A DNA stretch of 64,000 bases from Vandammella animalimorsus (GTDB taxonomy: Bacteria > Pseudomonadota > Gammaproteobacteria > Burkholderiales > Burkholderiaceae_C). The stretch is from NCBI RefSeq assembly GCF_002285285.1, contig NZ_NSJF01000003.1:124001-188000 (forward strand), written 5' to 3'. Under the pieces are notes generated by a model. It was not told the origin of the DNA, did no database searches, and saw nothing but the letters and a program-made list of their open reading frames with translations. Made by a program: the position numbers and the translations under genes. Below, piece after piece: positions 1 through 7,405 of this stretch. How positions within the stretch are numbered: the stretch's first letter is position 1; every line of letters starts with the position of its first letter.

Positions 1-141
1 CTGCACCGACAATTGCCCGCCGGCCGCCTCGGCAGGCGCAAAGCGCCTGGGCGCATGTGCATAGCGCAGGCCATACCAAGCCTGGACGTCCACGCCATCG
101 ACCCGGGCCTGGGATGAGGGGAAAGCCACGACCGTGCGCAT
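1..141 (-). CDS. Carboxylesterase type B family protein, N-terminal fragment
   Basis: The first 47 residues of a protein that leaves the window at base 1. The fragment reads MRTVVAFPSSQARVDGV, then WYGLRYAHAP and RRFAPAEAA. This matches the start of type-B carboxylesterases (para-nitrobenzyl esterase family), where a short strand leads into a GIPYA-x-PP-x-G-x-RF-x-P signature. Those enzymes hydrolyse carboxylic esters with a Ser-Glu-His triad, but all catalytic residues lie outside the window. The ATG is only 3 bases after the stop of the monooxygenase gene, so the two are probably co-transcribed and this would be the last visible gene of the catabolic group. Family assignment rests on a short segment. 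Confidence 0.6.
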   Translation of the reverse strand, partial: MRTVVAFPSSQARVDGVDVQAWYGLRYAHAPRRFAPAEAAGGQLSVQ

Positions 142-144
142 CGT

Positions 145-1383
145 TTACAGCTTCAATGAAATATAGGGCGTGCCCGTCAGCGCATTGCCGTGCAGCTCAT
201 ACCCCATCGGGGCAGTGATGGAGGCATGGCGGGTGCCCGTATTGATGTCACGCCACATGCGGCCCAGCAGACTGTTCTCGGCAAAAGCGGCTGTGCCATG
301 CAACCAGCACAAATCGTTGACGGCATCGACCAATTCATGTCCAGCATGGCCAATGCCTCCCCGATGCGCGGCCCGGTATTCCAGCGGAATGGGGACGACG
401 CCGCACGCGGCCGCATCAATCGCATCGGCCGCGCGCTCCAGCAGCAGGCGCGCGCCATCCACCTTGGCACTGACCATGCCCAGGTTTTGCACAAAGGCCC
501 CCGAGTCGATTTGCCGTTTGTAGTGGGTATAGGTGATGCCACGCTTGCCAGCCAGCTCGACGACGTGATCGAGCGCAGCATAGGCAGCGCCCAGCGAGGG
601 GGCCTGGATCGTGGTGGACATGGTCAGATGCGGTGTCAGCCGACGCCCGAAGGTCGCCGAGCCATCCTGCTCCATTCCGGGGCCCATCAATTGCTCAAAG
701 GTGATGACCCGATCTCTGGGCACCCAGAGGTTTTCGGTCGCCATGGTGTTGGAGCCCGAGCCGCGCATGCCGATCGTGAACCAGGTGTCTTCCAGCCTGT
801 ATTCGCTGCGGTGCATCAGCACAAAGCCCACCTGCGGCACAGTCTGGTTCGCTGGTGCCGCCTCGGAATCCTGGATGAACAGAATGCCCAGCGCCCACTC
901 GGCATGGCTGCTGTTGGAGGCAAATGGCCACTTGCCGGTAATACGCCAGCCATCACCATCTGGCGTGGCCGTGCCCTGTGGTTGCGCAAAGATGGAGGCT
1001 GCGCGAATCGGCCCATTGGCAAAGACCTCGTCGAGCACGGCATCGCCAAAGCGATTGGCCAGCATGACCGAGCCGTTGGAGATGACTACGCACCAGGCAG
1101 CCGCAGGATCGTAATAGGCCACCGTCCTGGCCACATCCAGCAGCATGCGCGCCCCGCCCTCGTAGCCACCATAGCGCTTGAGCGCAGAAATGCGCCACAC
1201 ATCGGCCTGCTCCAGCGCCTCGACGCTGGCCAGGGGCAAATCCCGCTCGCGATCGGCAACCACTGCCTGCTCTCGCAGTCGCGCTCCGACCTGATGCACA
1301 CGCTCAATCAGCTCTGCCGTCGCGTCGGGCACAGGCGCCTGGGTAACAGTCAGGCGTTGATGGGTTGCAGTCACATCAGTCAT
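145..1383 (-). CDS. Acyl-CoA-dehydrogenase-fold flavin-dependent monooxygenase (oxygenase component)
   Basis: A 412-residue protein of the acyl-CoA dehydrogenase superfamily, of the type with a C-terminal Acyl-CoA_dh_2 domain. That branch includes FMN/FAD two-component hydroxylases such as HsaA, DszC and NcnH, which take reduced flavin from a separate reductase and hydroxylate aromatic substrates. Visible signatures are the central strand segments (ASIFAQPQGTA, WRITGKWPFASNSSHAEW) and the GMRGSGSNT turn near residue 205. The ATG at 1383 is preceded by AAGGAGAGG; longer upstream frames lack a ribosome site. A flavin reductase gene lies 1.4 kb upstream on the same strand, which favours a two-component monooxygenase over a true acyl-CoA dehydrogenase. 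The substrate is unknown; a pyridine- or phenol-type ring is inferred from the NicX-like neighbour. Confidence 0.75.
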   Translation of the reverse strand: MTDVTATHQRLTVTQAPVPDATAELIERVHQVGARLREQAVVADRERDLPLASVEALEQADVWRISALKRYGGYEGGARMLLDVARTVAYYDPAAAWCVVISNGSVMLANRFGDAVLDEVFANGPIRAASIFAQPQGTATPDGDGWRITGKWPFASNSSHAEWALGILFIQDSEAAPANQTVPQVGFVLMHRSEYRLEDTWFTIGMRGSGSNTMATENLWVPRDRVITFEQLMGPGMEQDGSATFGRRLTPHLTMSTTIQAPSLGAAYAALDHVVELAGKRGITYTHYKRQIDSGAFVQNLGMVSAKVDGARLLLERAADAIDAAACGVVPIPLEYRAAHRGGIGHAGHELVDAVNDLCWLHGTAAFAENSLLGRMWRDINTGTRHASITAPMGYELHGNALTGTPYISLKL

Positions 1384-1712
1384 GGCCTCTCCTTCCTTGT
1401 CAATCATCTTCAATCGAATCTCGCGAGAACAGGCCCTGGGGATGCTCTGCACGAATCGCCGCGTCGTGTGCATTTGCGAATTCGGGCAGCCCGCTTCGTG
1501 ACTTCATCCTCGCAATGGCCGAGGCCGTTGCTGCGCCTCGCGCCTCGCGCCTCGCGCTCCATCCCGAACCGCAACGCACACTGGCCGCTGATTCATGCAG
1601 AGCACCCCCTGTGTGTTGTCCCGCAGGCGCCTGCCCACAATCGAACCGATGGCTTTCGCGTCGGGGCAAGGCGCAGTTTGATGTGCAGGCATTTGCAGCA
1701 GACAGCAGCACA
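1384..1712. other. 329-base spacer between the monooxygenase and NicX-like genes
   Basis: No gene is recognised here. On the minus strand one frame stays open to a stop at 1400-1402, but its translation resembles no family I know. The stretch contains a heptamer repeat (1533-1553) and the good ribosome site of the monooxygenase gene at its left end. It may hold a promoter or be the remains of a lost gene. Confidence 0.4.
1533..1553. repeat. Tandem heptamer GCGCCTC x3
   Basis: Three exact consecutive copies of GCGCCTC followed by a partial fourth (GCGCT). The array lies in the non-coding spacer, so copy-number change would not affect a protein. Confidence 0.8.
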
Positions 1713-2759
1713 CTAGGCCAATACCCCTTGCAGCACACCTTCGCGCACCACCTCTTGCCCGTCCAGGCTCACCGTGCAATTGCGCATGGGGTAATCGAAG
1801 TGGCAGGACGTAAAGCGCCCAGCGGCCGGATTGGCTCCGGTGGAGATCAGAAAATTACCGGCAAAGGCGCGCAGTTCCGTACCGTTCGTATCGCGCTTGT
1901 CATACATCACCAATGCATCCCAACGCGCCGCTGGCGCCATGCCCCAACCCACGTGGCTGATAGCATAGGCATCACGACCTTCCCAACTGCTGTAGTACGA
2001 GCACAGCAATTGCGCGTCCAGTCCATCGCCCTCTATGGCAACGACGAAGTCGTTCTCGATGCGCAGCGTCACCGGCGCCTCCAGATAGCGCTTGAAGGTC
2101 AGATTCACATCCCCACAATCGAGCACCAGCGTGCCGTTGACGCTGCCATTGCTGGGATAGCAAATGCACAGGCCTGCAGGCCAATAGCCAAAACTGCCTG
2201 GACGATCCGCAATGCCGGCGCTGCCCCGGCCAGGCACCTGTGTCAAGTCCACCGTCAGATCCGTGCCGGCACGGGATGTGACGCGCATGGTGCGTGCATC
2301 GGTAATCATCTGCGCGCCCAGCTGGCATTTCTCATGCACCACGGGACAAGGCTTGAGCCGCTCCAGAATCTCCGGGTGCTCGTTGCTGATCATCATGATG
2401 CGCGCGCCCCTGGCCAGCAAAGCCGTGCGCTCCACCGCATGCAGCAAACCCTCCACCGTGCAATCGACGATGAAGTCACTGGAAGACAAGGCCGCAATGA
2501 CCGGCTCCAGACCCTCGATGGCCAGTGAGGTGCCCGTGGAGCGCAACGGCGCCGCCTCCTTCAGCCGCGGCGAGGGCAAGCGGACATGAAACACCTTCGC
2601 CCCCATTTGCTCAAGCGCCAGCTCAGCCAGCTCCACCAACACCGAGCGCGACTGCGACTCCGACAAAATTGCCGCCACCTCGCCGCGCCGAACTTTGCAC
2701 AAACCGAACACCTGCACAAAGTCGGCAACCCATTTGCCTTCCACACGCTCGATCAACAT
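1713..2759 (-). CDS. NicX-like 2,5-dihydroxypyridine 5,6-dioxygenase family protein
   Basis: A 348-residue protein closely resembling Pseudomonas NicX (about 350 residues), the Fe(II) enzyme that opens 2,5-dihydroxypyridine to N-formylmaleamate in nicotinate catabolism. The fold is shared with M29 aminopeptidases. The three metal ligands of NicX (His265, His318, Asp320) have clear counterparts at His269 in SHVGWG and at His320 and Asp322 in SCHFDYPMRNC. The NFLISTG segment (302-308) and GTLVLDCGD (209-217) are also family-like. The ATG at 2759 follows GAAGGGGGTG; an upstream extension in the same frame looks non-coding. It lies 59 bases after the flavin reductase and on the same strand as the monooxygenase. 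Ring cleavage of a dihydroxylated N-heterocycle is the likely role, but the exact substrate is inferred. Confidence 0.8.
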   Translation of the reverse strand: MLIERVEGKWVADFVQVFGLCKVRRGEVAAILSESQSRSVLVELAELALEQMGAKVFHVRLPSPRLKEAAPLRSTGTSLAIEGLEPVIAALSSSDFIVDCTVEGLLHAVERTALLARGARIMMISNEHPEILERLKPCPVVHEKCQLGAQMITDARTMRVTSRAGTDLTVDLTQVPGRGSAGIADRPGSFGYWPAGLCICYPSNGSVNGTLVLDCGDVNLTFKRYLEAPVTLRIENDFVVAIEGDGLDAQLLCSYYSSWEGRDAYAISHVGWGMAPAARWDALVMYDKRDTNGTELRAFAGNFLISTGANPAAGRFTSCHFDYPMRNCTVSLDGQEVVREGVLQGVLA

Positions 2760-2818
2760 CACACACCCCCTTCGCCGTCCCTGGCCTCGATAGCAAAAAC
2801 AATCGGCAGACCCACCCA

Positions 2819-3349
2819 TTAAGGCGCACCACCCGCACAAGACGCCTGCTGCACCGGTGGCATCAAATGGGTGAATCGAGAGCAGTGAAACACCAGCGGA
2901 TCCACCGCTTCATCAATGCGAAAGTCGTGCACCAGCAGCTGCACGGCATCGTGGTCCCCCGCATCGTGCAAGGCATGCACGCTGCAATCGAACCAGACCG
3001 AAGCCCCTTCGATCCGCACAGCCCCCATCGGAGTCTCCCGCGTTGGCACTCCGCAAAACCGCACCTCCTTGTCGCGACAGGCCAACTGCCGGCAAATGGC
3101 CGCATGCTTGGCCCCCAGGATGGACACGCCCAACCGAGGAGCTCGAACAAGCACCCTCCAGGTCGATGAGCCCTTTTGCACAAAAACACCAGCCAACGGA
3201 GGATCCAATGAGACCCCCACCGTGAAGCTCGATGCGACCAGCACCTGCAAGCGCCCCTCGCACCGTGCCGCAATGGCCGCCACTCCCGAAGGAAAGCGGC
3301 TGAACGCATCTCGCACCCGCTTGCCATCAAGCATCACCGACTTGCACAT
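2819..3349 (-). CDS. Flavin reductase-like (FMN-binding split barrel) protein
   Basis: A 176-residue protein of the flavin reductase-like family. It shows AFSRFPSGVAAIAA near the N-terminus, a VASSFTVGVSLDPPLAGVFV strand pair that normally contacts flavin, and LGVSILGAKHAAIC later on. Such proteins reduce FMN or FAD with NAD(P)H and hand the reduced flavin to a partner oxygenase. The partner is probably the monooxygenase at 145-1383. Several in-frame starts exist; the ATG at 3349 was chosen because GGAAGGGG lies upstream at a usable distance, and the ATG at 3334 is a possible alternative. It is the first gene of the leftward group, divergent from the Dabb gene. Confidence 0.75.
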   Translation of the reverse strand: MCKSVMLDGKRVRDAFSRFPSGVAAIAARCEGRLQVLVASSFTVGVSLDPPLAGVFVQKGSSTWRVLVRAPRLGVSILGAKHAAICRQLACRDKEVRFCGVPTRETPMGAVRIEGASVWFDCSVHALHDAGDHDAVQLLVHDFRIDEAVDPLVFHCSRFTHLMPPVQQASCAGGAP

Positions 3350-3668
3350 CTCCCCCACCCCTTCCATCAGACACATCCCCAACATCCATACATTCATGAC
3401 GATCGAAAGATTAATGCAATAAGCAGATACGCAAAACAGGGGTTAACACCTAACTCCCCATGCGCCAAAGATATCAACATCAACCTAAGAATTGGAACAG
3501 CGTCCGCTCCGATCAGAGAGACGCCTTTTTGGTCTTTGGCAAAGAATGTCTTCCAACGCTGACGATCGCAACAATATCGATGAACACATTTTTTTCTGCA
3601 TCATGCAGACAATCCCAAGGCGACAAGCCCTCCTCTGTAATGTCGCCGCCGCTACAAGGAGATCCCCG
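3350..3668. promoter_or_regulatory. Divergent control region between flavin reductase and Dabb genes
   Basis: A relatively AT-rich 319-base spacer with no convincing gene. It holds an interrupted palindrome at 3439-3459 (GGGGTTA, then TAACTCCCC) that could be an operator. On the plus strand, at 3500-3530, a stem (GCGTC/GACGC with an inner CTC/GAG pairing) is followed by five T residues, like a weak terminator or attenuator ahead of the Dabb gene. No textbook -35/-10 pair stands out on either strand. Confidence 0.4.
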
Positions 3669-3986
3669 ATGCAACTACACATCGTCCTGATGGCCTTCCA
3701 CGCCACTCCATCCGACGAGCTGCAGCAACACATCGACACTGCATTCCGGCGCATGCCCGCCCTTTGCGAAGGCCTGCTTCGCTATGAATTGGTGAAAAAC
3801 CATTCCTCCACCTCCGCCGAGTACAGCCATGCCCTGCTTTCCGTCTTTGCCAGCCCTGGCCACCTCAGCGCCTATCGCGTCAGCCCTGAACACGATGCCT
3901 TGATGCAACTGCTCAAGCCCCATGTCCGGGAAATCGTCGTGCTCGACACTCCCTGGCCCGCCAGCCTGTCCACACTGCCCGCCTGA
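3669..3986 (+). CDS. Dabb (stress-responsive alpha/beta barrel) domain protein
   Basis: A 105-residue single-domain protein. It begins MQLHIVLMAF and continues with the pattern of the Dabb family: a charged helix, a strand (EGLLRYELVKNHS), the YSHALLSVFAS strand, and the H-x-A-x-x-x-L-L-K-P helix (HDALMQLLKPHV) leading to VVLDT. Dabb proteins form dimeric ferredoxin-like barrels and occur in stress and catabolic operons, sometimes as small enzymes. The ATG at 3669 is preceded by AAGGAG; the frame is open further upstream but without a ribosome site. It is divergent from the catabolic genes and probably controlled from the same spacer. The molecular role is not known. Confidence 0.75.
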   Translation: MQLHIVLMAFHATPSDELQQHIDTAFRRMPALCEGLLRYELVKNHSSTSAEYSHALLSVFASPGHLSAYRVSPEHDALMQLLKPHVREIVVLDTPWPASLSTLPA

Positions 3987-4190
3987 AGCCAGGGTCGTTC
4001 GGTGCCTGGCCCATGGCCTCAGTCGGCGGCAATAGGCGCGCGCCTGCGCTCTTGGCAAGCCTAAACCCTTGATGAACGCGGGCTTCAGGCTTGATTTAAA
4101 GGTCACGGCCTATCATCGGTTCTTTATGCGCTGCCTGGGCTCCGGCTTGGGTGCCACGCTCTCATTCAACATACTTTGGAGGATTTCCCC

Positions 4191-4778
4191 ATGAACCGTG
4201 CATTCCTGCTGGCGTTTCTGGTTGGTCTTGGCGCTACTGCCTGTGGCGGCGGCTCGGACAGCCCTGCTCCCGCTCCGGCCCCTGCTCCGGCACCGGCGCC
4301 CACACCTGCGCCGACGCCTGCGCCCACCCCGGCACCGACACCTGCGCCAGCGCCAGGCCCGCAGCAGCCTGCGGCAGCTTTGTTCGACTACTCGGGCACC
4401 TGGAGGGAGCACGATGAACGCTGCGAGTGGAGCAGCGCCGGTTACTACAAATGGGATGTGGATGTGGTGACGAAGAAGTCCGCCACCTTCTTCGAGCGCC
4501 AGGAACACACCCTGGCCTACAACAACCCACAGTGCACGGGCACGGTGTTGCACACCATCCCGAAAGAGGTGGAATACCTGAGCGTAGTGGGCCAGGGCCA
4601 GCTGGCCGATGGCACGCGCGTGGACTTGATCGACGAGAAGCGCCACCCCAATGGCCCGGTGGTCGAGAAGTGCGTGGCCGTCATTCAGGATGGCAAGCTG
4701 TTCTCCGAGTGCCATGATGCGCCTCGTGGTTACCCCACGTATGTGGAGCGCCATGAGTGGGACGTGCGTCTGCCCTGA
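4191..4778 (+). CDS. Putative lipoprotein with Pro-Ala linker
   Basis: A 195-residue exported protein of unknown function. Residues 1-17 form a short signal peptide ending in GATA before Cys18, consistent with signal peptidase II processing and lipid attachment. A Gly/Ser tail and a long Pro-Ala / Pro-Thr linker (about residues 25-57) separate the anchor from a C-terminal domain of about 135 residues. That domain starts LFDYSGTWREHDERCEW and contains several Trp and four Cys residues, so disulfides are possible. The start at 4191 follows GGAGG. It stands alone, convergent with murA, with a bidirectional terminator between them. I do not recognise the globular domain. Confidence 0.7.
   Translation: MNRAFLLAFLVGLGATACGGGSDSPAPAPAPAPAPAPTPAPTPAPTPAPTPAPAPGPQQPAAALFDYSGTWREHDERCEWSSAGYYKWDVDVVTKKSATFFERQEHTLAYNNPQCTGTVLHTIPKEVEYLSVVGQGQLADGTRVDLIDEKRHPNGPVVEKCVAVIQDGKLFSECHDAPRGYPTYVERHEWDVRLP
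4263..4361 (+). repeat. Pro-Ala/Pro-Thr codon repeat inside the lipoprotein gene
   Basis: Imperfect six-base repeats (CCxGCx and CCxACx) encode alternating Pro-Ala and Pro-Thr. The stretch acts as an extended linker and could vary in length by slippage. Confidence 0.7.
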
Positions 4779-4852
4779 TGCTGATCGCCTGATGCCTTTG
4801 GCCGGCCAGCGCCGGTGCAAGGCATCGCAGTGGCCAGAGGCTGCTGCCCAGA

Positions 4853-4897
4853 CATGAAAAAAGCGGCCTTGCCTGTGGGCAAGCCGCTTTTTTCATG
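4853..4897. terminator. Bidirectional rho-independent terminator between the lipoprotein gene and murA
   Basis: An inverted repeat runs from CATGAAAAAAGCGG to CCGCTTTTTTCATG around a short loop, with a GC-rich core. It has an A run on the left and a T run on the right, so it can end transcripts from both convergent genes. Confidence 0.85.
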
Positions 4898-4925
4898 CGC
4901 ACAGGCCGGCGCAGCGTTGCACACC

Positions 4926-6212
4926 TCAACAAGCCGTGTTGCTGCGCTCAATGTCTGCGCCCAGGCCGCGCAGTTTGGTTTCGATGGCTTCGTAGCCCCT
5001 GTCGAGGTGGTGCAGTTCACCCACGATGGTCTGGCCATCGGCCACCAGGCCGGCGATGACCAGGCAGGCCGAGGCGCGCAGATCGGTGGAGCTGACGGCC
5101 GCGCCGCTGAGCTGGGCGCCGCCTTCAATGACGGCGACCTTGCCATCGGCCTGGATGTGCGCGCCCAGGCGCGCCAATTCGCTGACGTGCATGAAGCGGT
5201 TCTCGAAGATGGTTTCGGTGATGGTTGAGATGCCCTGCGCCACGCAGTTGAGCGCCATGAACTGCGCCTGCATGTCGGTCGGGAAGCCCGGGTATTCGGT
5301 GGTGCGAAAGCTTTGCGCCGTGAGCTTGCCCGAGGCCGCTCCCGGGCTGCGCACGCGGATGCCCTGCGGCTTGCACTCGATGTCCACGCCCATGTCGCGC
5401 AGTTTGTCCAGCACGGCGCCCAGGTGCTCGCATCGCGCGCCGCGCAAGAACACGTCGCCGCCGGTGGCGGCCACAGCGCACAGGAAGGTGCCCGCTTCGA
5501 TGCGGTCGGCCACCACGCTGTGGCTGCAGCCCTGCAGTTGCTCCACGCCCTGGATGCGCAAGGTGGCTGTGCCATGGCCTTCGATGCGCGCGCCCATGGC
5601 AATGAGCATCTCGGCCAGGTCGATGATTTCGGGCTCTAGCGCGGCATTGCTCAACACGGTTTCGCCCTCGGCCAGCACGGCGGCCATGAGCAGGTTTTCC
5701 GTGCCGGTGACGGTGACCATCTCGGTGGTGATGTGCGCGCCGCGCAGCCGCGACATGCCCTGGGGCAGGCGCGCGACGATGTTGCCGTGCTCGACCGCGA
5801 TCTCCGCCCCCATGGCCTGCAGGCCGCGGATGTGTTGGTCCACCGGGCGCGAGCCGATGGCGCAGCCGCCGGGTAGGGCCACGGTGGCGCGGCCGGCGCG
5901 CGCCATCAGCGGCCCCAGCGCCAGGATGGATGCGCGCATGCTGCGCACCAGCTCATAAGGGGCTTCGGGCTCGCCCAGCTGTTGCGCCCGCAAGCGCACC
6001 GTACCCTGGGCATCGTGCTCGGCCTGCACGCCCATGTGCTGCAGCAGCTGCAGCATGGTGCGCACGTCCTGCAGGCGCGGAACGTTGTGCAGCGTCACGG
6101 CCTCGCTGGTGAGCAAGGCTGCGCACAGCAACGGCAGCGCCGCATTCTTGGCGCCGGAGATGGGCACTTCGCCCTGCAGGGCTCGGCCGCCACGGATCAA
6201 CAGTTGTTGCAT
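4926..6212 (-). CDS. murA: UDP-N-acetylglucosamine 1-carboxyvinyltransferase
   Basis: A 428-residue MurA of full length. It adds enolpyruvate from PEP to UDP-GlcNAc, the first committed step of peptidoglycan synthesis in the cytoplasm. The catalytic Cys117 lies in [15 protein letters not shown], so the enzyme should be fosfomycin-sensitive in principle. The conserved Lys22-Asn23 pair is in SGAKNAALP, and the C-terminal [15 protein letters not shown] segment is present. The ATG at 6212 is 23 bases from the stop of the BolA gene, and the gene is last in a leftward run with BolA and the ABC-2 exporter. The BolA-murA pairing is widespread in proteobacteria. Confidence 0.97.
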   Translation of the reverse strand: MQQLLIRGGRALQGEVPISGAKNAALPLLCAALLTSEAVTLHNVPRLQDVRTMLQLLQHMGVQAEHDAQGTVRLRAQQLGEPEAPYELVRSMRASILALGPLMARAGRATVALPGGCAIGSRPVDQHIRGLQAMGAEIAVEHGNIVARLPQGMSRLRGAHITTEMVTVTGTENLLMAAVLAEGETVLSNAALEPEIIDLAEMLIAMGARIEGHGTATLRIQGVEQLQGCSHSVVADRIEAGTFLCAVAATGGDVFLRGARCEHLGAVLDKLRDMGVDIECKPQGIRVRSPGAASGKLTAQSFRTTEYPGFPTDMQAQFMALNCVAQGISTITETIFENRFMHVSELARLGAHIQADGKVAVIEGGAQLSGAAVSSTDLRASACLVIAGLVADGQTIVGELHHLDRGYEAIETKLRGLGADIERSNTAC

Positions 6213-6235
6213 GGTCTTTGTTCAATCGGCAAAGG

Positions 6236-6484
6236 TTATTGCGCGTTCTGCTGGGCTTGCCACTGCGAGGGCGTGAGCGTTTTCATCGACAGGGCGTGCA
6301 CCTCATCGGTGTGCAGGCGCTGGCCCAAAGTGGCATAGACCAAACGCTGGCGCTGGATCAGCCCCAAGCCTTCGAAGGCGGATGAGACGATGGTGGCAAA
6401 CCAATGGCGGCCATCGCCTTGCAGCTCGATGTGCTGGCATTCGAGGCCTTGCTGGATCAGCGATTGAAGTTCTTCGGCGGTCAT
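6236..6484 (-). CDS. ibaG: BolA/IbaG family protein
   Basis: An 82-residue BolA-fold protein. It has the GDGRHWFATIVSSAFEG strand with a conserved His and the EVHALSMKTLTP motif near the C-terminus, which together form the Fe-S ligand and nucleic-acid-binding-like surface of the family. BolA proteins work with monothiol glutaredoxins in iron-sulfur trafficking. The gene directly upstream of murA in many proteobacteria is ibaG, linked to acid stress and envelope maintenance, hence the symbol. It sits between the ABC-2 permease (63 bases upstream) and murA. Confidence 0.88.
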   Translation of the reverse strand: MTAEELQSLIQQGLECQHIELQGDGRHWFATIVSSAFEGLGLIQRQRLVYATLGQRLHTDEVHALSMKTLTPSQWQAQQNAQ

Positions 6485-6547
6485 GGCAGAGGCAATGTGT
6501 GTGAGTGAACGGGGCGAGGGCAGCAGGCCTTGGGCGGCGTGCGGCCA

Positions 6548-7327
6548 TCAATGGCGGATTTTGTAGCCGATCTTGAGCAGGTGCAGCGCCAGCCAGCTCG
6601 TCAACGCCCAGGCGCCGCCGGTGATGGCCAGGCTCAACAGTGGCGAGAAATCGCTGTGCCCCAGAAAGCCGTAGCGAAAACCGTCAATCATGTAGAAGAA
6701 CGGGTTGAGGTGGCTGATGCCCTGCCACAGCGCTGGCAGCGAGTTGATGGAGTAGAACACGCCGGAGAGGAATGTCATCGGCATGATGAGAAAGTTCTGG
6801 AAAGCGGCGAGCTGATCGAACTTATCAGCCCACAACCCGGCGATCAAGCCCAGCGTGCCCAGCAGGCCCGCGCCGATGATGGCAAACAGCAGCGCCCACA
6901 GCGGATGGGCCAGGCGCAAGGATGTGAACAGCAACGTCACCAGCATCACCCCCAGCCCGACGGCCAGACCACGCAGGATGGAGGAGCCCACGAAGGCCAC
7001 GTACCAGGCGCGATGCGACAGTGGCGTGAGCAGCAAGAACACCAGGTTGCCGGTGATCTTGCTCTGGATCAGCGAGGAGGAGCTGTTGGCAAATGCGTTT
7101 TGCAGCACGCTCATCATCACCAGGCCCGGCACCAAAAAGCTGGTGTAGTTCAGACCGCCATAGACGGTGACGCGGCCATCGAGCACGTGGCCAAAGATCA
7201 TCAGGTACAGCAGCGCCGTGAGCACCGGCGCTGCGATGGTTTGGAAAGCCACGCGCCAGAAGCGCTTGACCTCCTTGATCAGCAGCATCTGCCAGCCAAA
7301 GGAAGGTGGGGCGGGGGTCGGGGGCAT
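6548..7327 (-). CDS. ABC-2 type transporter permease
   Basis: A 259-residue inner-membrane permease with about six hydrophobic segments, very similar in layout to E. coli YadH (256 residues). Typical features are an amphipathic N-terminal segment (LLIKEVKRFWRVAFQT), the LVPGLVMMSVLQNAFANSSSS stretch, and the late FLSGVFYSI and LNPFFYMIDGFRYGFLG motifs of ABC-2 permeases. It pairs with the ATPase gene just upstream to form an exporter. The start is uncertain: the ATG at 7327 fits the family length, while a TTG at 7345 would add six residues; neither has a strong ribosome site. The exported substrate is unknown. Confidence 0.85.
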   Translation of the reverse strand: MPPTPAPPSFGWQMLLIKEVKRFWRVAFQTIAAPVLTALLYLMIFGHVLDGRVTVYGGLNYTSFLVPGLVMMSVLQNAFANSSSSLIQSKITGNLVFLLLTPLSHRAWYVAFVGSSILRGLAVGLGVMLVTLLFTSLRLAHPLWALLFAIIGAGLLGTLGLIAGLWADKFDQLAAFQNFLIMPMTFLSGVFYSINSLPALWQGISHLNPFFYMIDGFRYGFLGHSDFSPLLSLAITGGAWALTSWLALHLLKIGYKIRH

Positions 7328-7405
7328 GTTCGATGGAAAAGGCAAAGAGCAAGAGAGGGGCTGGGGTGGCGCCAGGCCGGGCGGCCAGCGCGGGCAGGAT
7401 GGGGG

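Noticed and set aside
1400-1738. Minus-strand frame in the catabolic spacer as a pseudogene
   Set aside because: It ends just before the oxygenase ribosome site, which is suggestive, but no segment resembles a known protein, so no gene or pseudogene is claimed.
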